Assembly (NCBI GenBank): GCA_044377005.1
Contig: JBILJV010000030.1
Location: 1-25,745 of the forward strand
Length of the DNA stretch: 25,745 bases
Origin: JABMMZ01 sp044377005
GTDB lineage: Bacteria; Bacteroidota; Bacteroidia; NS11-12g; UBA955
Direction: 5' to 3'
Shown: piece after piece, positions 1 through 8,023 of the stretch
Layout of the letters: every line of letters starts with the position of its first letter
How positions within the stretch are numbered: the stretch's first letter is position 1
The notes under the pieces: generated by a model
Told to the model about the DNA's origin: nothing
Seen by the model: only the letters and a program-made list of their open reading frames with translations
Database searches by the model: none
Position numbers and translations under genes: made by a program

Positions 1-313
1 TGTTTTGAAAGAAAAAGAAAATGTTGCATTGTATTTCCAGCAAGTAGGAGTAGCAGCGTTGTTGTTCAATATTTTAAGTATGGCTTTAGGGTATTACATA
101 CCTCAGATGTTCAAGATAAACCACAAACAATCGGTGGCAATAGGAATGGAAATTGGTATACACAATGGCACTATGGCGATATATATTGCGTTTAATGTAT
201 TAAACAACAGCGCAATGAGTATTCCTCCTGCAATTTATAGTTTAATGATGTTCTTTACAGCTGCACTTTTTGGTTATTTGGTTAACAAAATAAAAGTAGC
301 TAAAATGGAATGA
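1..313 (+). CDS. Bile acid:sodium symporter family protein, C-terminal fragment (partial at window edge)
   Basis: Only the last ~103 residues are present; the frame is open to the left edge (base 2 starts a codon), so the true start lies outside the window and the TTG at 5-7 is not a start. The fragment has three strongly hydrophobic stretches and the segment AIGMEIGIHNGTMAIYIAF, which resembles the conserved E-x-G-x-x-N/H region before the final helices of the BASS (bile acid:sodium symporter, SBF-like) family. Such proteins are inner-membrane sodium-coupled transporters of organic anions; the substrate here cannot be told, and many bacterial members do not carry bile acids. It ends in a short basic tail (KIKVAKME), as expected for a cytoplasmic C-terminus. 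It converges on the porin gene, leaving 59 nt between stops. Family call fairly sure, function unknown. Confidence 0.72.
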   Translation, partial: VLKEKENVALYFQQVGVAALLFNILSMALGYYIPQMFKINHKQSVAIGMEIGIHNGTMAIYIAFNVLNNSAMSIPPAIYSLMMFFTAALFGYLVNKIKVAKME

Positions 314-333
314 TAATTGACGACAAAACATTA

Positions 334-360
334 AACGAATTAACACCTCGTTATTTTATT
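334..360 (+). terminator. Possible weak terminator between convergent genes
   Basis: A 5-bp inverted repeat AACGA (334-338) / TCGTT (348-352) with a 9-nt loop is followed by ATTTTATT in the 59-nt gap between the symporter stop and the porin stop. The stem is short, so this is only a weak candidate for ending the rightward transcript. Confidence 0.25.
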
Positions 361-372
361 AAATAAAGTAAT

Positions 373-1818
373 TTAAATTCGGAACAACATTGCAAATATA
401 ATTCTACTTTCAGATTTTACTAAATCAGGTCTCCAATTGGGGTCTAATGTTGAAGTAGAATATCCTGTTTGAGATGTCACGCCTCCTTTACCAGCAAAGT
501 ACAGAACGCTTGAATTCCTATAGACAAACTCACATCTGAATGTTATGCTTTGATTGGGCATGTAATCAAAATTTGTAGAAACATCCCAGCCTGAAAATTG
601 ATCTCCAGGATTTGCACTAAATGGAAAAGCTCCATCTGTTTGAGTAGGATTATTTGGGTTAGGCAAAGGGCTAGCTTGACCAGTAGGATATAAAACTAAA
701 TATCTTCCTGGGTTTTTCATTAATCCACCACCTATTGTCCAAGCAAATTTATTCTGGGCAAACCAAATTCTATTGTACAACATAGCACTTACAAAGTATT
801 GTGCAGGTCCTTCAAGGCTATCTCCATTTTTAAAGCCATTAACACCTCCGCCTTTTTCAAATCCAAAATCACCGGTAAAAGAAAAAGCCATTTTTGTAAT
901 ACCCTTTGAAGATGGTCGATTAAAATATCTTAATAAAAGACTATTATCTGAATGATATCTTTTTCTTTCAGGCATTCCAGCAGCATCTGAACCGTAATAA
1001 TTATTTGTTAATATTTTAAAATTGCTATTGGGTGCCCACGTAATATTTCCACCAATACCCGGCATTTTATTAAATCTACCATAACTTTGCCAACCATTAA
1101 TGATCCAAGGTTCAATTTTAAAATGTTTTGAAGGAAATATTTGGAATCTTATTCCGTTAAAAAACCATGGAGTATTATCGGATGTAAATGATGCTTGATA
1201 TTCCCAATTTTCAGATTGGTAAAAAGAATTAAGTCCGATGTAAGACATAAATAAACCAGCATCAATATTAATTCCATGAAAAGCATTAATGTGATAGCCA
1301 GCGAATGCTTCACTTAAATATCGATAAACATTAGCAAGTTGATATTGTCCTCTATAGGGGCTCAAATCATTTCTGGGAACGACTTGTGAACGTGTTCCAA
1401 ATTGAGTCATAACTCTTGCTCTAGCTCCATTATAATTAAAATCACCACCAAAATGTAAACCAGAAAGTTGAACTTCGTTATTTCTTGCTAATGCTGTAGA
1501 TCCAACAACGGTATTGTCATTAGGTTTATTAAATGAATGGGTGTAATTGATATCTATTAATATACTTGGTGTGAAATATTTCATATCTTTCCAAATATTT
1601 TCAGTTCTTCTATCGCTTCCATTTTGCCAAGTCATATCTAATCCCTCAAAAGGCTCACCTTTTTGTTGATATTTAAATTTAACATTTGATTGAATTGAAT
1701 CTTTTAGTAATTGGATGTTATTATTGTTTATAAAATCAATATTTTTTATAATGTTACAATATAATGAAAATGAAATATTAAAAACTAAAAACGCAAGGAT
1801 TTTTTTCATAAATGTCAT
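373..1818 (-). CDS. Outer-membrane beta-barrel porin, BBP2/OmpL-like, kdp-associated type
   Basis: 481 residues from ATG at 1818; a second in-frame ATG at 1809 gives MKKILAFLVFNISFSLYC, a better-looking signal peptide start, and I cannot decide between them. The mature protein is rich in aromatic and polar alternating strands and ends in a terminal aromatic-containing strand (IIFAMLFRI), typical of outer-membrane barrels. The central part, with HGINIDAG, YIGLNSFY, NTPWFFNG, KIEPWIINGWQSYG and later SITFRCEFVYR, matches my recollection of the putative beta-barrel porin-2 family that sits in Bacteroidota kdp potassium-transport loci. Here it follows a KdpE-like regulator and a KdpD-like kinase on the same strand, 87 nt downstream, with a likely terminator and a weak promoter between them. 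A role in passive ion passage across the outer membrane is inferred from family and context only. Confidence 0.8.
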   Translation of the reverse strand: MTFMKKILAFLVFNISFSLYCNIIKNIDFINNNNIQLLKDSIQSNVKFKYQQKGEPFEGLDMTWQNGSDRRTENIWKDMKYFTPSILIDINYTHSFNKPNDNTVVGSTALARNNEVQLSGLHFGGDFNYNGARARVMTQFGTRSQVVPRNDLSPYRGQYQLANVYRYLSEAFAGYHINAFHGINIDAGLFMSYIGLNSFYQSENWEYQASFTSDNTPWFFNGIRFQIFPSKHFKIEPWIINGWQSYGRFNKMPGIGGNITWAPNSNFKILTNNYYGSDAAGMPERKRYHSDNSLLLRYFNRPSSKGITKMAFSFTGDFGFEKGGGVNGFKNGDSLEGPAQYFVSAMLYNRIWFAQNKFAWTIGGGLMKNPGRYLVLYPTGQASPLPNPNNPTQTDGAFPFSANPGDQFSGWDVSTNFDYMPNQSITFRCEFVYRNSSVLYFAGKGGVTSQTGYSTSTLDPNWRPDLVKSESRIIFAMLFRI

Positions 1819-1832
1819 ATTAATTTAACTCA

Positions 1833-1840
1833 CAAAATTG
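1833..1840 (-). promoter_or_regulatory. Weak -7-like promoter box for the porin gene
   Basis: On the minus strand CAATTTTG differs by one base from the Bacteroidota -7 consensus TAnnTTTG. It would place transcription start about 8-12 nt upstream of the ATG at 1818. No clear -33 box is seen. Confidence 0.3.
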
Positions 1841-1863
1841 AAATATAGTTTAAAATAAAATTA

Positions 1864-1883
1864 TAAATAAAGTGTTTTATTTA
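1864..1883 (-). terminator. Candidate hairpin terminator after the response regulator
   Basis: TAAATAAA (1864-1871) and TTTATTTA (1876-1883) form a perfect 8-bp stem with a GTGT/ACAC loop. Read leftward, the hairpin is followed by a T-rich run (TAATTTTATTTT). It lies 23 nt beyond the regulator stop and would separate the kinase-regulator transcript from the porin. The stem is purely A/T, so strength is uncertain. Confidence 0.45.
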
Positions 1884-1905
1884 ATAAAATTTTTATAAAA
1901 ATTTA

Positions 1906-2583
1906 TCAAATAAAGCGGTATCCAACACCACTTTCAGTATAAATATGTTTGGGATTTTCTGGATTTGATTCAATTTTTTTTCTTAGATTTCTTACAAATA
2001 CTCGTAAATATTGATTCTCATTTTGAGAAGCAATTCCCCATATTTGTTTAAGTATATATTGATGCGTTAAAACTCTACCTTGGTTTTTAGCAAATAAAAC
2101 AAGTAAGTTATACTCAGTTGATGTGAGTTTTAGGTTTTTGCCATTTAAACTTGTATTTCTTGTAATTAAATTAATTTCAATATTTTCACTTTTTAATATT
2201 GATTCGCTATCAATGTTATTGTTTTTGCCTAATGCTGACCTTATTCTTGCTAATAACTCACCAGTTCGAAAGGGTTTAGTTAAATAATCTGTTGCACCAT
2301 TATCTAAGGCAGAGATAATGTCTAGTTCATCATTTTGAACAGATAATACAATGATAGGTTTATAGAACCACTCCCTTAATTTAATTAATACTTCATGCCC
2401 ACTTTTGTCAGGAAGTCCTATGTCTAATAGTATCAAATCGGGTGAAAAACTTGCTGTTAGTGCTATACCTTCTTTGCCATTAGTAGCTTGTATAACTTTA
2501 TAATTATTACTTTCTAAATTTATTTGTAATAATTTTCTGATTTGTGGCTCATCATCGATGATTAAAATTTCAGCTTTATTCAT
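1906..2583 (-). CDS. KdpE-like OmpR-family response regulator
   Basis: 225 residues. The receiver domain (about 4-118) has the acidic pair D10/D11, phospho-acceptor D54 in LILLDIGLPDKSG, S81, and K103 in DYLTKPF, so all phosphotransfer residues are present. A winged-helix OmpR/PhoB DNA-binding domain follows (about 128-225), with LTSTEYNLLVLF and the recognition-region segment NQYLRVFVRNLRKKIE, ending GVGYRFI. It is a cytoplasmic transcription factor expected to be phosphorylated by the kinase encoded immediately upstream, whose 3' end overlaps this start by 8 nt, implying translational coupling. KdpE is the closest family I recognise (the partner has the KdpD DUF4118 membrane domain, and a kdp-type porin follows), but no kdpFABC target genes are in view, so the regulon is unknown. 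Family call very sure; KdpE identity moderate. Confidence 0.88.
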   Translation of the reverse strand: MNKAEILIIDDEPQIRKLLQINLESNNYKVIQATNGKEGIALTASFSPDLILLDIGLPDKSGHEVLIKLREWFYKPIIVLSVQNDELDIISALDNGATDYLTKPFRTGELLARIRSALGKNNNIDSESILKSENIEINLITRNTSLNGKNLKLTSTEYNLLVLFAKNQGRVLTHQYILKQIWGIASQNENQYLRVFVRNLRKKIESNPENPKHIYTESGVGYRFI

Positions 2584-3658
2584 TGTTTAAAGTTGGCGAA
2601 TAATAGGTTTCAACAGGCATTTCAATAGTGAATTTTGCCCCTCCACTTTTTAGATTTTCTAATTTAATTTGACCATTAAGGGCTTCAGTAAATCCCTTGC
2701 AAATTGAAAGTCCAAGACCAATCCCTCCAGTTTTAGTATTTGATAATCTGTAAAATTTGTTAAATACATTTTTTATTTCTTTTTCAGGGAATCCTTTTCC
2801 ATTATCTGAAATATAAATTTTGCATATATTATTAATAAATTCTAATTCAATAGTTATCACAGTATTATTGGGAGTATGGTTTAAAGCATTGTAAATTAAA
2901 TTATTAATTATTTGTTCAATAAAAATTCTATCTGTCTTTATTAATGGGAAATTTTCAATTGGCACAAATTGTATAAAATGATTTTGTGAATCTTCTTTGC
3001 TTTCTTCTATGATTTGGGTAATTAATTCATTTAAGTCAAACCAATCTAAATTGGGTTTTATTATATCTGATTCTAGTCGACTCATATTTAATAAATTTTC
3101 AACCTGCTTGTTTAGTCTATATCCAGAAATTTTTATTTCTGAATGTAACTCGTTTATATGACTTTCTGTTAAATTAGATTTGTTATCGTTAATGGTATCT
3201 ACAGCTCCAATTATCATAGATATTGGCGTTCTTAGTTCATGAGATAATGAATTAAGAAGCGTATTATAAAGTTTTATTGTTTTTTCTTTTTCTTCTTTAT
3301 CTCTGTATTTTTTTTCAAATTGACGGATTTTATATGTTAAAACTGCGTTAATTGAGGCAACAACAAAATACATTAAAAACATTAAAGTATCTTCAGTATT
3401 ACTGATATGAAAGGTAAAAGTTGGAGGTATGAAAAAGAAGTTCCAAATAACAGCACTTAACAAAGCAGTAATTAATACAGGTAATATATCAAATAACATT
3501 GCAAGTATTGATACTATTAACAATAATATAAGCGCAACAACTCTATATCCAATATATTCAACGAAAAAATAGGATAAAATAGAACAAATCAAAACAAGAG
3601 AAATACTTAACGCATATTGTTGATATTTGTTATTTTTTATTTGGTTGAAAAAAAGCAT
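2576..3658 (-). CDS. KdpD-like sensor histidine kinase lacking the N-terminal KdpD/USP domains
   Basis: 360 residues. The N-terminus carries a DUF4118-like block of about four membrane helices (roughly 14-33, 37-57, 60-75, 88-107) including WNFFFIPPTFTF, the stretch characteristic of KdpD transmembrane regions. A short linker (110-130) leads to HisKA with H140 in SHELRTPI, then a HATPase domain with N-box NLIYNALNHTP (253-263), G1 DNGKGF (285-290) and G2 GGIGLGL (311-317); all catalytic boxes look intact. Full-length KdpD is about 900 residues and starts with a cytosolic KdpD plus USP module; that half is absent here. In Bacteroidota I recall KdpD being split into separate genes, so the missing half may be elsewhere. 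Its start codon at 3658 is 10-15 nt below a -7 box. It probably senses ion or envelope state and phosphorylates the downstream regulator. Confidence 0.87.
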   Translation of the reverse strand: MLFFNQIKNNKYQQYALSISLVLICSILSYFFVEYIGYRVVALILLLIVSILAMLFDILPVLITALLSAVIWNFFFIPPTFTFHISNTEDTLMFLMYFVVASINAVLTYKIRQFEKKYRDKEEKEKTIKLYNTLLNSLSHELRTPISMIIGAVDTINDNKSNLTESHINELHSEIKISGYRLNKQVENLLNMSRLESDIIKPNLDWFDLNELITQIIEESKEDSQNHFIQFVPIENFPLIKTDRIFIEQIINNLIYNALNHTPNNTVITIELEFINNICKIYISDNGKGFPEKEIKNVFNKFYRLSNTKTGGIGLGLSICKGFTEALNGQIKLENLKSGGAKFTIEMPVETYYSPTLNNE

Positions 3659-3672
3659 TTTTTGAAGTGTTA

Positions 3673-3680
3673 CAAAGGTA
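3673..3680 (-). promoter_or_regulatory. -7 promoter box for the kinase-regulator operon
   Basis: TACCTTTG on the minus strand matches TAnnTTTG, the Bacteroidota -7 consensus. Predicted transcription start is about 3668, giving a leader near 10 nt. The -33 region is only T-rich. Confidence 0.5.
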
Positions 3681-3779
3681 ATTTTTCAATTGTAAAGAAA
3701 ATATAAAGATTCTATCAATATTCTTTAAAATTACTGTTTTAATTGAATGTATAATTGATTTTTTACAGAATATATTTAG

Positions 3780-3817
3780 AGTGCAAAAAACTCCTAACTT
3801 ATTTCTATTTTTGCACT
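3780..3817. promoter_or_regulatory. Perfect 10-bp inverted repeat straddling the valS promoter; candidate operator or RNA hairpin
   Basis: AGTGCAAAAA (3780-3789) is exactly complementary to TTTTTGCACT (3808-3817), with an 18-nt spacer. The right arm covers the valS -7 box and ends 2 nt before the valS ATG. A dimeric regulator bound here would block the promoter; alternatively, if transcription began upstream, the RNA would fold into a stem just before the start codon. There is no gene end here for it to terminate. Confidence 0.5.
3806..3813 (+). promoter_or_regulatory. -7 promoter box for valS
   Basis: TATTTTTG matches TAnnTTTG and lies 6 nt before the ATG at 3820, so the predicted mRNA starts at or within a few bases of the start codon. 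The -33 position is not clearly conserved. This also argues against the upstream GTG at 3781 as a start, because it would precede the promoter. Confidence 0.55.
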
Positions 3818-3819
3818 TT

Positions 3820-6444
3820 ATGGAACTCGATAAGCATTATAATCCCCAAACTGTAGAGGACAAATGGTATAAATATTGGATAGAAAATGGTTTTTTTGAT
3901 TCAATTCCTGATGAACGTGAACCTTATACTATTGTCATTCCTCCGCCAAATGTGACAGGGGTTTTGCACATGGGTCATATGCTTAACAATACTATTCAGG
4001 ATGTATTGATTAGAAAAGCCAGAATGGAGGGTAAAAATGCCTGTTGGGTCCCTGGAACGGACCATGCAAGTATTGCTACTGAAGCCAAAGTGGTGAAAAT
4101 GTTGGCAGAACAAGGAATTAAAAAATCAGATATTTCACGCGAAGAGTTTTTGAATCACGCATGGTCGTGGAAAGAAAAATATGGTGGTATCATTTTAGAA
4201 CAGTTGAAAAAACTGGGTGCAAGTTGCGATTGGAAAAGAACCAGATTTACCATGGAAGAGGATTTGAGTGAGGCGGTTATTGATGCTTTTATTCAATTAT
4301 ACAAGGATGGACTCATTTACAGAGGAACTAAAATTGTGAATTGGGACCCAGCTGGTAAAACCACATTGAGTGATGAAGAAGTTGTTTTTAAAGAAACTAA
4401 TAGTCAATTGGTATATGTAGTGTATCCATTTACCGAAGAAACCATTCTACAAACTGGTGTATCTGGTATTGGGTTAACTGTTGCGACGACTCGTCCCGAA
4501 ACCATTATGGGCGACGTTGCTATTTGTGTTCATCCCGAAGATGAACGTTACAAAAACTTGATTGGTAAAACCGTAAAAGTGCCAATTTCTAACAGAGTTG
4601 TCAAAATTATTGCAGACGATTATATAGACAGAGAATTTGGAACAGGTTGTTTAAAAGTTACTCCTGCCCACGATGAGAATGATTATAATATAGGCGTTAA
4701 GCACCAATTGGAGATGATTGATGTGTTAACTGATGATGGTAAAATTCATGAACGTGCTGTTGTTTATGTTGGGATGGACCGCTTTGCTTGTAGAAAACAA
4801 ATCATTAAAGATTTAGAAGAGTTAGGTTTAATTGAAAAAATAGAACCTATCAAAAATACCGTTGGTCACAGTGAAAGAACAGATGCTGTAATTGAAAAGA
4901 AAATATCAACACAGTGGTTTGTAAACATGCAATTATTTATGCAAAAATACACAGAATCGCTTGATTCGGTAATGAACGATGAAATTAAATTTCATCCTGC
5001 TAAGTTTAAAAACACTTACAAACATTGGCTCGAAAATATTAAAGATTGGAACATTAGCAGACAACTGTGGTGGGGACAACGAATTCCTGCTTGGTACAAT
5101 AAAAATGGTGAATTTGCTGTTGCTAAATCGGAAATAGAGGCGCAACAATTGTTAAATACTAAAGAGACATTACACCAAGATGAAGATGTCTTGGATACTT
5201 GGTTTAGCAGTTGGCTTTGGCCTATGAGTGTATTTGATGGTTTCAAAAAAGACAATCAGAAAGACATTGACTATTATTATCCTACGCAGGATTTAGTGAC
5301 AGGGCCAGACATTATATTTTTTTGGGTTGCTAGAATGGTAATGGCAGGGTATGCTTTTAAAGGACAAAAACCTTTTAGTAATGTCTATTTTACAGGGATA
5401 GTAAGGGACAAACAAAGACGTAAAATGAGTAAATCATTGGGCAATAGTCCTGATCCGCTCGATTTAATTGAAAAATACGGTGCAGACAGTGTTCGTATGG
5501 GTTTATTGCTTTCTGCGCCTGCAGGAAACGACATCCTTTATGATGAAACATTGATAGAACAAGGGCGTAACTTTTGTAATAAACTGTGGAATGCTTACCG
5601 ATTGTTGAATGGTTGGGAAGTGGTTAACGATTCTAAAGTTACTAATGAAATATTGCAATCAAACCAATTAGCTAACCAATGGTTTAGTATGAAATTTAAT
5701 AATGCTGTAAATGAAGTTCATCATTTGTTCAAAGACTACCGTTTGAGTGAATCCTTAATGTGTTCATACAAACTTATTTGGGACGATTTCTGTTCGTGGT
5801 ACCTTGAAATGGTAAAACCGGTCTATGGTCAACCTATTAATGCATCAACCATGGAAGATGTAAAGCAAAATTTCATCAGTGTACTTTCGCTTTTACATCC
5901 ATTTATGCCATTTATTACCGAAGAATTGTTTCATATTTTACATAATAATAAGGTGAACAAGCCCTTAGTAATTAGTGCATATCCAATGCTTGAAGATTCA
6001 ATGCCAGTAATAAATGATAAAGCATTATCCCTAATTACAGAAATTAGAACTATTCGAAATAGTAAAGGTTTGTCTCCTAAATTGGCATTTGATGTTTACA
6101 TCAATACCGACCAAGTTGAAGAATACAAAATTTGGGAATACACATTTTGCAAATTAGCCAATATCAATCAGGTGTTTTATAATCAGGATAAACCAAGTAA
6201 ATACATAAGTGCATTGGTAGGAACCGATGAAATTTTTATTCCATTTGAGGCACCTGTTGATGAAGCCGAAGAGCAAAAGAAAAAAGAGGAAGAATTGGCT
6301 TATTTACAAGGGTTTTTGAAGTCTGTAGATGCTAAATTGAACAATGAAAAATTTGTTGCAAATGCCAAACCTGAAGTTATTGCGAAAGAGCGTCAGAAAA
6401 AAGCAGATGCTGAGGAGAAAATAAAACTCTTGTTGGCAAATTAG
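3820..6444 (+). CDS. valS: Valine--tRNA ligase
   Basis: 874 residues from ATG 3820. It charges tRNA-Val with valine in the cytoplasm. The class I signatures are intact: HMGH (50-53) in PPPNVTGVLHMGHMLN and KMSKS (535-539). The CP1 editing domain is marked by TTRPETIMGD (223-232), and the protein ends in the ValS-specific C-terminal coiled-coil arm (about 805-874, charged EEQKKKEEEL). Length and order are standard for bacterial ValS. I chose ATG 3820 because MELDKHYNPQTVEDKWYKYW aligns with the family N-terminus and because a -7 promoter box ends 6 nt before it; the frame remains open upstream to GTG 3781 but the intervening residues do not look like ValS. It is probably co-transcribed with the small helical-repeat gene 28 nt downstream. 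Confidence 0.97.
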   Translation: MELDKHYNPQTVEDKWYKYWIENGFFDSIPDEREPYTIVIPPPNVTGVLHMGHMLNNTIQDVLIRKARMEGKNACWVPGTDHASIATEAKVVKMLAEQGIKKSDISREEFLNHAWSWKEKYGGIILEQLKKLGASCDWKRTRFTMEEDLSEAVIDAFIQLYKDGLIYRGTKIVNWDPAGKTTLSDEEVVFKETNSQLVYVVYPFTEETILQTGVSGIGLTVATTRPETIMGDVAICVHPEDERYKNLIGKTVKVPISNRVVKIIADDYIDREFGTGCLKVTPAHDENDYNIGVKHQLEMIDVLTDDGKIHERAVVYVGMDRFACRKQIIKDLEELGLIEKIEPIKNTVGHSERTDAVIEKKISTQWFVNMQLFMQKYTESLDSVMNDEIKFHPAKFKNTYKHWLENIKDWNISRQLWWGQRIPAWYNKNGEFAVAKSEIEAQQLLNTKETLHQDEDVLDTWFSSWLWPMSVFDGFKKDNQKDIDYYYPTQDLVTGPDIIFFWVARMVMAGYAFKGQKPFSNVYFTGIVRDKQRRKMSKSLGNSPDPLDLIEKYGADSVRMGLLLSAPAGNDILYDETLIEQGRNFCNKLWNAYRLLNGWEVVNDSKVTNEILQSNQLANQWFSMKFNNAVNEVHHLFKDYRLSESLMCSYKLIWDDFCSWYLEMVKPVYGQPINASTMEDVKQNFISVLSLLHPFMPFITEELFHILHNNKVNKPLVISAYPMLEDSMPVINDKALSLITEIRTIRNSKGLSPKLAFDVYINTDQVEEYKIWEYTFCKLANINQVFYNQDKPSKYISALVGTDEIFIPFEAPVDEAEEQKKKEEELAYLQGFLKSVDAKLNNEKFVANAKPEVIAKERQKKADAEEKIKLLLAN

Positions 6445-6472
6445 GAGGGAAACAAATTGATTGTTCAAGTTT

Positions 6473-6991
6473 ATGGAATTGAAAAATATCCAAATAAACA
6501 AAAAGCAAGTTGTTGGTTTCGTTAATTTAATACTTGCAAACCAATGGGATGAAAAAGAAATGATTCATTCATTGTTGAACGGCGATGATAATACTCAATA
6601 TTTTTGTTCATGGATTATTAGCGATTTGTCAGAGATTAAACCTGAATTGCTAAGTCCATTTATATTTGAAATAATAGCAAAGGCCAATTCGAGTCAGCAT
6701 TTGGGGGTAAAACGCAATTTGTTTAAAGCAATTCAATTTATTGAAAAATCAGATTCTATTAAAGAGGAATTGGGAATTATCTGTTTAAACTGTTTGCAAA
6801 ATCCTAAGGAAACAATAGCAGTTAAATCATATTCTATTACCATTTTAGAGGGATTGATTGTCGATTTTCCAGAGTTTTTGGAAGAAGTGAATTTTGAACT
6901 CGAAAAGCAATTACCAAATGCTACGCCTGCTTTTGCAAGTCGTGCAAATCGTTTTTTGAAAAAGGTTAAGAAATTGAAATTGTTGTATTGA
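6473..6991 (+). CDS. Small HEAT-like helical protein of unknown function
   Basis: 172 residues from ATG 6473; an in-frame TTG at 6461 would add four residues, and a stop codon precedes that. No signal peptide or membrane segment. The sequence looks all-helical with repeated paired amphipathic helices (for example KQVVGFVNLILANQWDEK, LGVKRNLFKAIQFIEKS, VKSYSITILEGLIVDFP), as in HEAT/armadillo-like folds, which typically bind proteins or nucleic acids. The C-terminus is basic (FLKKVKKLKLL). I do not recognise a named family. AGGAGG at 6443-6448 overlaps the valS stop but is 12 nt from the TTG and 24 nt from the ATG, so it is badly spaced for the ATG; Shine-Dalgarno use is anyway weak in this phylum. 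It follows valS closely and converges on tsaD with only 9 nt between stops. Confidence 0.7.
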   Translation: MELKNIQINKKQVVGFVNLILANQWDEKEMIHSLLNGDDNTQYFCSWIISDLSEIKPELLSPFIFEIIAKANSSQHLGVKRNLFKAIQFIEKSDSIKEELGIICLNCLQNPKETIAVKSYSITILEGLIVDFPEFLEEVNFELEKQLPNATPAFASRANRFLKKVKKLKLLY

Positions 6992-7000
6992 AATCGTAAA

Positions 7001-8011
7001 TTACCTTGCAAAAGGAGTATCAGAAAGTTTTGCAAACTGACTATTAAGGTAGTGTTGATGGGCAGCGGCAGCAATCATAGCGGCGTTATCGGTGCAATAT
7101 TCAAAAGGGGGAATATGAACTTTCAAATGGTGCTTTTGAGCTAAAACCATCAATTCTTTTCGTAATAATTGATTGGCACTTACTCCACCTGCAATCCCTA
7201 TTTCCTTGATTTGATATTTAGAAATAGCTTTTTCAAACGTTTGAATTAGCGTTTTTATGATAGTATGACGGATGGAGGCGCACAAATCGTTCAGATTATT
7301 GTTAACAAAGTCAGGGTCAATTTTCGTTTGTTTTTGAATAAAGTACAACAAAGAGGTTTTTAAACCACTGAAACTGTAGTTAAAACCCTCAAGTTTGGCA
7401 ATTGGAAAAGTGAATGCCAAAGGATTTCCCAATTCGGCATAGCGGTCAATAAGTGGTCCGCCAGGATAGGGGATAGACATCATTTTAGCGGCTTTATCGA
7501 AAGCTTCGCCCGCAGCATCATCAATCGTTGATCCTATTATTTCGATGTTAGAATGGCTGTGCATTAACACAATTTGGGTATGACCACCTGAAACCAATAG
7601 GCACATAAAAGGAAATTGAGGAGGCGTTTCAGAAAGGTAATGGGCGGCAATATGGGCTTGTAAATGGTTAACAGTAATGGTAGGAATGTTTAATCCTAGG
7701 CTAAGGCCTTTGGCAAACTGAGCGCCCACAAGCAAGGAACCAATTAATCCGGGACCTTGGGTATAGGCTATTGCATCTAATTGTTGAGCATTGATGCCTG
7801 CTATTTCGAGTGCTTTGTTATACACAGGAACTATAAATTGTAAATGAGCACGACCGGCTAATTCAGGGATTACGCCACCATGTATTTCATGTATTTTTTG
7901 ACTTGAAACGACATTGGCAAGTATTTTGTTATTAGCAATGACAGCTATAGCAGTATCATCACATGAGGATTCAATGGCAAGGATACAAGGACTGTCTTGT
8001 TTTTGGGTCAT
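7001..8011 (-). CDS. tsaD: tRNA N6-adenosine threonylcarbamoyltransferase TsaD
   Basis: 336 residues from ATG at 8011. It transfers the threonylcarbamoyl group from TC-AMP to A37 of tRNAs that read ANN codons, working with TsaB and TsaE in the cytoplasm. The ASKHA-fold signatures are present: ILAIESSCDDTA (10-21), the metal-binding NHLQAH motif with H116 and H120, VSGGHTQ (140-146), DDAAGEAFDKAAK, and the late IAGGVSANQLLR and DNAAMIAAAA motifs. The open frame continues to 8128, but the extra 39 residues are basic, unlike TsaD, and would run through the divergent tamB start; MTQKQDSPCILAIESS is the natural N-terminus. It is divergent from tamB with 40 nt between start codons. Valine tRNA charging (valS) and ANN-codon tRNA modification genes are near neighbours, but they are on opposite strands. 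Confidence 0.96.
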   Translation of the reverse strand: MTQKQDSPCILAIESSCDDTAIAVIANNKILANVVSSQKIHEIHGGVIPELAGRAHLQFIVPVYNKALEIAGINAQQLDAIAYTQGPGLIGSLLVGAQFAKGLSLGLNIPTITVNHLQAHIAAHYLSETPPQFPFMCLLVSGGHTQIVLMHSHSNIEIIGSTIDDAAGEAFDKAAKMMSIPYPGGPLIDRYAELGNPLAFTFPIAKLEGFNYSFSGLKTSLLYFIQKQTKIDPDFVNNNLNDLCASIRHTIIKTLIQTFEKAISKYQIKEIGIAGGVSANQLLRKELMVLAQKHHLKVHIPPFEYCTDNAAMIAAAAHQHYLNSQFAKLSDTPFAR

Positions 8012-8023
8012 TTTGTTAATTAG

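Noticed and set aside
2576..3658. Truncated or broken KdpD pseudogene
   Set aside because: The frame is intact from a promoter-linked ATG, all kinase boxes are present, and it overlaps its regulator by 8 nt; a split KdpD is known in this phylum.
3781..3819. GTG at 3781 as the valS start, adding 13 residues
   Set aside because: The extra residues do not resemble ValS, the family N-terminus begins at the ATG at 3820, and the -7 promoter box lies downstream of the GTG.
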